The notes under the pieces: model-generated | The model's database searches: none | The model's input: only the letters and a program-made list of their open reading frames with translations | Told to the model about the DNA's origin: nothing | In this document: positions 59,663 through 64,000 of the stretch, one piece after another | How positions within the stretch are numbered: the first letter of the stretch is position 1 | How the letters are laid out: every line of letters begins with the position of its first letter | Made by a program: the position numbers and the translations under genes | Assembly (NCBI GenBank): GCA_021399445.1 | Contig: JAJTUQ010000002.1 | Location: forward strand, 7,006,001-7,070,000 | DNA from: Xylogone sp. PMI_703 | Taxonomy: Eukaryota; Ascomycota; Leotiomycetes | Direction of reading: 5' to 3' | Length of the DNA: 64,000 nucleotides

Positions 59663-61254
59663 TTATAGTTTTGAAACAGTTTGAACATAATCTCCTTGTG
59701 CATGCTGCCTACGTAGGGCCTCTCGTGCAGCTTCTCGGCCAGCAATACGCCCAAATACAGCTCCTTTAACGAGACCAGCGGCACCTGGGTAGTTGAAAGC
59801 GAAGAATCCGCCGCTGATTTCGCCAACTGCCCACAACCCAGGCATCTGATGACCTTCATCGTTAAGCACATGCGCAGTTGTGTCAGTCTTGAGACCTCCA
59901 TAAGTAAAAGTGATTCCTATAATGCATTAGATCCCAGAAGCTAGAGTTGGAATGGCATCGTACCGCAGGTGACTTCATATGCAACGTAGGGAGGTTGGGT
60001 CAATGGCTGGGCCCAGTTTGTCTTCGGGATTGCCAATCTATCTCCTGTAGACAAGCCATCCAAGTGGAAAGGGTCTAGTTGACCCCCTGGAGTAGCAGCA
60101 TTGTATTCACGAACCGTCTCAGCAAGCTGAGTGGGATTAACACTAAGCTTTTTTGCTAATCCTTTAAGTGTATTGTCTATCACAGGAGTCCCTGTGACGT
60201 ATCGTGGTTCTAGCATTTTCAAGGTGCTTTGATCGAAAATCTGGAATGCTCGAGCGCCTGGCTGTTTCGCAATTTTCTCTCCAATTGCAGCATAAGTCAG
60301 CTCAAAGGTATTTTCTCCTTCATTAACAAACCTATGGCCTTCAGAATTGACCATAATTCCAAATGGGTAAGAATAACGGCTAGTTTTGTCAGTTAGGCGT
60401 AGATCGCCAGTTGCTGGGGCGTGGAGATCTACTGGGACTGCATGACAGCCACCCCAGTGGCCAGTTGCTTGAGCACCAGCAGCAATGGCCTTTTCAATCA
60501 TTGTTCCAGTGTTATAGCGGCACCCACGTACTTTAGCAAGATCCCATCCTTCTCCTAGATATTGTCGGCGAAGACGCGGGGAGGCCTCGAATCCTCCACA
60601 ACCTAGAATTACTTGGCCGTAGAATTCAATGAATCCATCACGATGTCTGCCACGGACACCTAGAACAGTGTCACCGTCAACAATCAGGCCGCACGCTGGG
60701 GTAGAATAGAAGGGAGTGATCGATGATTTCTCAAGCGCCGCCCACAAGTTAGCCATCAGACCAATTCCTTCTCCCTCTGCCATCAGGCAAAGTCCCGGGT
60801 TGATATCGACGACTTCCTCTGTGATTTCATCTTCCTTGAAAAATTTGCTTAAGGCTAGCTTCCATTTAACTCCCTGATCACGCATCCAGCGGACAGTATC
60901 ATAGGATTGGTCGAACATGACCTGCATTGCCTCCCGATCACAGTGTCCTCGTGATGTTTCTAACATTTCCTTTGCATACCTCTCTTTTGTGAAAGGGATC
61001 AAATTAGCACGCCGGATATTGTGTTTTTCTCCGGGATGAAGCAATGGCTCAATGTCTTTCATCCCCCCATGCACAATACGAAAGGCAGCAGACGCAAAAC
61101 GACTGTTTCCTCCACGGGCAGCCTCAGGGGCAGCTTCCAAGACAGCCACTGTGGCACCAGCTTCATATGCAGATAATGCCGCCGTAATTGCTGCATTGCC
61201 GCCACCAACGACGATCACGTCGAATTTCTCAACTCTAGTGGCTGTGGGAGACAT
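59663..61254 (-). CDS. FAD-dependent tricarballylate dehydrogenase-like protein
   Basis: Flavoprotein of the FAD_binding_2 (fumarate reductase/succinate dehydrogenase flavoprotein) family, most like TcuA, which oxidises tricarballylate to cis-aconitate. Two exons: 61254-59964 and 59916-59663, total 514 aa, phase 1 join inside TCG-ITFTYGGLK. The N-terminal dinucleotide motif VIVVGGGNAA is at residues 13-22. Other signatures are ERGGNSRF-like EAARGGNSRF, a middle ILGCGGFE and a C-terminal GLWAVGEISGGFFAFNYPGAAGL for flavin binding. No signal peptide. It is divergent from the MFS gene and next to an organic-acid lyase gene. The exact substrate is inferred only from family resemblance. Confidence 0.85.
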
Positions 61255-62280
61255 CTTGGGTAGAAAGTAGTATCAGAAGAGCTAAAAGAGTAATATTCAC
61301 TATGTTTCACAGAATGGTAAGACATGAAAGTAGATTAAATATGATTTCCGCGTTGAGTATTCAATAAATATAACCACTTAGGTATAACGCCGGCCCAGCT
61401 GGAACCTATCATACGCTACAAAATATTCGATAGACAAAACAGCCCCCTCCTGGCTCGGGCAGAGCCACGCAGCGAAATTGAGCTGAATTGCGATCTACCA
61501 CCAATTCCAATCCATTTGGGATGAGACATGAGGCCGGTTCGGCCACCAATTCTTGTTGGAGATGCTACATCGGCGCCTGACCAGCACCGACGACGGAAGA
61601 ACCACACCCACGTCTAGATGCTTACTTAGCACCCAGAATTACCATTCTAATTATTCGACGAATCATACCAAGGTGTCCGTCCCTATGAGATGGCTATCTA
61701 CTTATCTAATTATCAAGAGTTTTAACTTGTGAATAATGACTAAACCTAATCTAAACTCTTAGCCCTTTCAATAATATAACTTATAAGTCGTTTTCCCTTA
61801 AAATGCCCAACTCTTAATGTCAAATTTGTTTTTCCTACCCATAGTTAACTAGCCAAGTCATAGAACAGACTTAGTAATAAAATTCTGGCACAATCAGATG
61901 ATTTGTCAGGTTTTCTCCAAACACTATGGAAAGTAAAGGTCTCCGTTCGATTCATCCACTCTAAGACGGAGGGAAGGACCGCTCTTGCTGCCGGCGTCGG
62001 CGCCGACAATTTTCTCCACCAGGGGAGCTTCAAACCTACCTCTTCATATGACAGTAATGTGATGCTTATTCTGCCCCTTTTCTGCTTATGATGCGGGGCC
62101 CCGCGTTGCTCTACTCTACCCCGGGCTTCAAGATTCGTGTGACAGTAGACAAACCTTGCGTACTCCGTATCAATATTCTTATAATATCACTTTGCCCCCT
62201 TCACTACCACCCACAAAATCTGAACTCCAACCAGTGTTTTTTCAAAGTGCTTCTTTTTCTCACTACGCTTAACCGTTACT
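61255..62280. promoter_or_regulatory. Divergent promoter region with CGG palindromes
   Basis: Shared spacer between the flavoprotein gene (-) and the MFS gene (+). It contains GGCCG-N3-CGGCC at 61532-61544, and CCGGCGTCGG at 61991-62000 overlapping a perfect 12-bp palindrome GTCGGCGCCGAC at 61996-62007. Such sites fit a zinc-cluster dimer. No gene seen. Confidence 0.45.
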
Positions 62281-63947
62281 ATGACTAAAAGTTCCTACCT
62301 TGGCTTACGTGGACACAGGCTCCAAAGGGCTATGCTTGCTTTCATAGTCTTTCCAGCCTATAATTTCCTTGGCTACAACAATACTGTAATGGGTGGATTA
62401 GTGAGCAATCGCCAATTCATCAATCAGTTCCCTTCCTTGGATACAATCACAACCAAGGGCACTAAACGTGCGCAAAATGCACGAGTTGAGGGAACAGTCG
62501 TCGCCATATACCTTGTAGGAGCTATGTTCGGAGCATTGTCTTGCTTGAAACTAGGTGACCGTCTTGGCCGTATTCGGACTATTTTAATTGGGGCGGCAAT
62601 CTCCATCGCAGGCTGGGTTTTAGAATCGTCCAGCTTTTCACTAGCACAGCTCATTGTCAGTCGCGTTGTGGTAGGGCTTGGGACCGGGGCAATATCAGCC
62701 ACTGTTCCCATATGGCAGAGTGAATGCTCTTCAGCTCGTCATCGTGGTTCAATCGTCGTTTTGGAAGGAACATTTGCTGGTACTGGCTTCATCCTATCCC
62801 AGTGGCTCGAGTTAGGTTTCTTTTTTGTTCAAGATTCATCAGCATGGCGGTTCCCGTTTGCACTTCCAATCGTCCTCACCTTGTTGCTTTTAGCTTTTGC
62901 CCCTTTTATGCCCGAATCTCCGCGTTGGTTAGTTAAACAGGGCCGTGTTGATGAAGCTCGCCATATTACATCCGTGCTAGAGGATGCTCCCGAGGATTCA
63001 GAGCTAGTAGCCACAATTATCGAGAAGATGCAACATTCTCTTGGCCTGATGCACAACGCATCTTTGAAGGACCTTGCACGAAATGGCGAAGATCGTCTTC
63101 TTAATAGAGCAGCTATTGCTATTTTCAGTGCTTTCGCGCAGCAAATGTGTGGCGTTGCTGTTCTTGGATACTACACGGACACAATATTTGAACAGTTTGC
63201 TGGATTGAGTCAGCTGAAGGCTAGAATTCTTTCAGGATCAGTGTATATTCTACTATTCATGTGTAGTATCATCACCTACTATACAGTGGATTATATGGGG
63301 AGACGAACATTAATGATGATCGGCATTAGTGGCATGGGAGTAATGTCTGCAGTCATTGCAGGGACAACATCGAATACCGACAGCCAAGCTTGTGCTATTG
63401 TTGCAACGGTTGCAGTGTTTCTATTTATGGCATCGTTTGGATTTGGGATGCTGGGCGTTAGTTATCTATACGGCGCAGAAGTTGCCCCTCTGGCTCACCG
63501 GGTTCCCATCTATGCTCTCACCTCGACTGTTCTTTGGAGTTTTAACTTTTTGTCCACGGAGAGTAAGTACGCAAAATCAAAATTCAGATTATTACTGAAT
63601 GTACAGTTTCTCCCGTTGCATTTGCGACTTTAGGCTCCAAATATTTTATACTATATGCCGCAATTGATCTTTGCGTCTTTCTACCTGGTAAGATTATTCC
63701 TTAAGTATAGAATTAATCCTGCTGACATGTTTCAGTTATATATTTTTTCTTTCCTGAAACACAGGGCTTGCTTTTAGAAGACATTGATATCATTTTTCGA
63801 ACAGCAAAGAATCCTCTGCATGTGGTCAAAGTTGCAAGGACTATGAATAAGTTGACCGAACCTAACGATCTCGAACGATCCGAAGAGACGCCCAAGCGGG
63901 AACACTTGCATCTGGAAGAGTTAGTCCCAGCAAGCGCTCATGAGTGA
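62281..63947 (+). CDS. MFS sugar-porter-type transporter
   Basis: Predicted 12-TM plasma-membrane carrier of the fungal sugar porter family. Three exons: 62281-63562, 63607-63687 and 63736-63947, total 524 aa. Sugar-porter signatures are present: GDRLGRIRT after TM2, PESPRWLVKQGR before the central loop, and PETQG at the end of TM12. The usual sugar-contact QQ pair after TM7 appears as AQQMCG. Position in a putative organic-acid cluster leaves open a non-sugar substrate. The gene is complete within the window. Confidence 0.9.
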
Positions 63948-64000
63948 ACATAGTTCCATAGATAGCATACTTTATGTTAGCTAACCGCTTAAATTTAGGT

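Overview
The window is nuclear DNA of a filamentous ascomycete (Pezizomycotina; Leotiomycetes is my guess, from overall feel and not a phylogeny). The signs are short GT-AG introns of about 45-75 nt, loose gene spacing in AT-rich DNA, Zn2Cys6 regulators, an F-box protein, a SUV3 helicase, an R-SNARE and a fungal-type assimilatory nitrite reductase. Spliced models were built by hand from frame continuity. Gene coordinates are coding spans, with exons listed in the evidence.

Layout: 0.4-4.9 kb, a copper amine oxidase converging on a monocarboxylate-type MFS carrier. 4.9-8.3 kb, a gene-free stretch with a 25-bp tandem repeat. 8.3-14.1 kb, a 4,5-dihydroxyphthalate decarboxylase-like gene facing a Zn2Cys6 regulator, then a bZIP gene. 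The regulator's promoter is packed with GAGCGGA-type sites, and the decarboxylase-like gene carries two overlapping copies. 15.1-19.0 kb, a small PD-(D/E)XK-like protein and an F-box-like protein. 20.8-26.5 kb, nitrite reductase and an MFS gene. 26.8-32.8 kb, SUV3 helicase, VAMP7-like SNARE and an allantoate-permease-type MFS gene. 35.4-38.4 kb, a D-2-hydroxyacid dehydrogenase and a conserved hypothetical.

The most unusual gene lies at 39.6-42.1 kb. It encodes a class III (anaerobic, glycyl-radical) ribonucleotide reductase fused in one reading frame to its radical-SAM activase (NrdD-NrdG), intronless and with one apparent -1 frameshift. An intronless GH3 beta-glucosidase-like gene follows 480 bp downstream. 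Both look acquired, but that is inference.

47.0-54.3 kb is a graveyard of immunity-type genes: a truncated HET domain, a large GHKL-ATPase/DUF3883 (NO VEIN-like) pseudogene with many lesions, and a remnant resembling the C-terminal repeats of fungal NLR-like proteins.

54.6-63.9 kb looks like a small catabolic cluster: a Zn2Cys6 regulator (one apparent frameshift), an isocitrate-lyase/PEP-mutase-family enzyme, a tricarballylate-dehydrogenase-like flavoprotein and a sugar-porter-type MFS transporter. CCGG-rich palindromes lie in the promoters of the last three.
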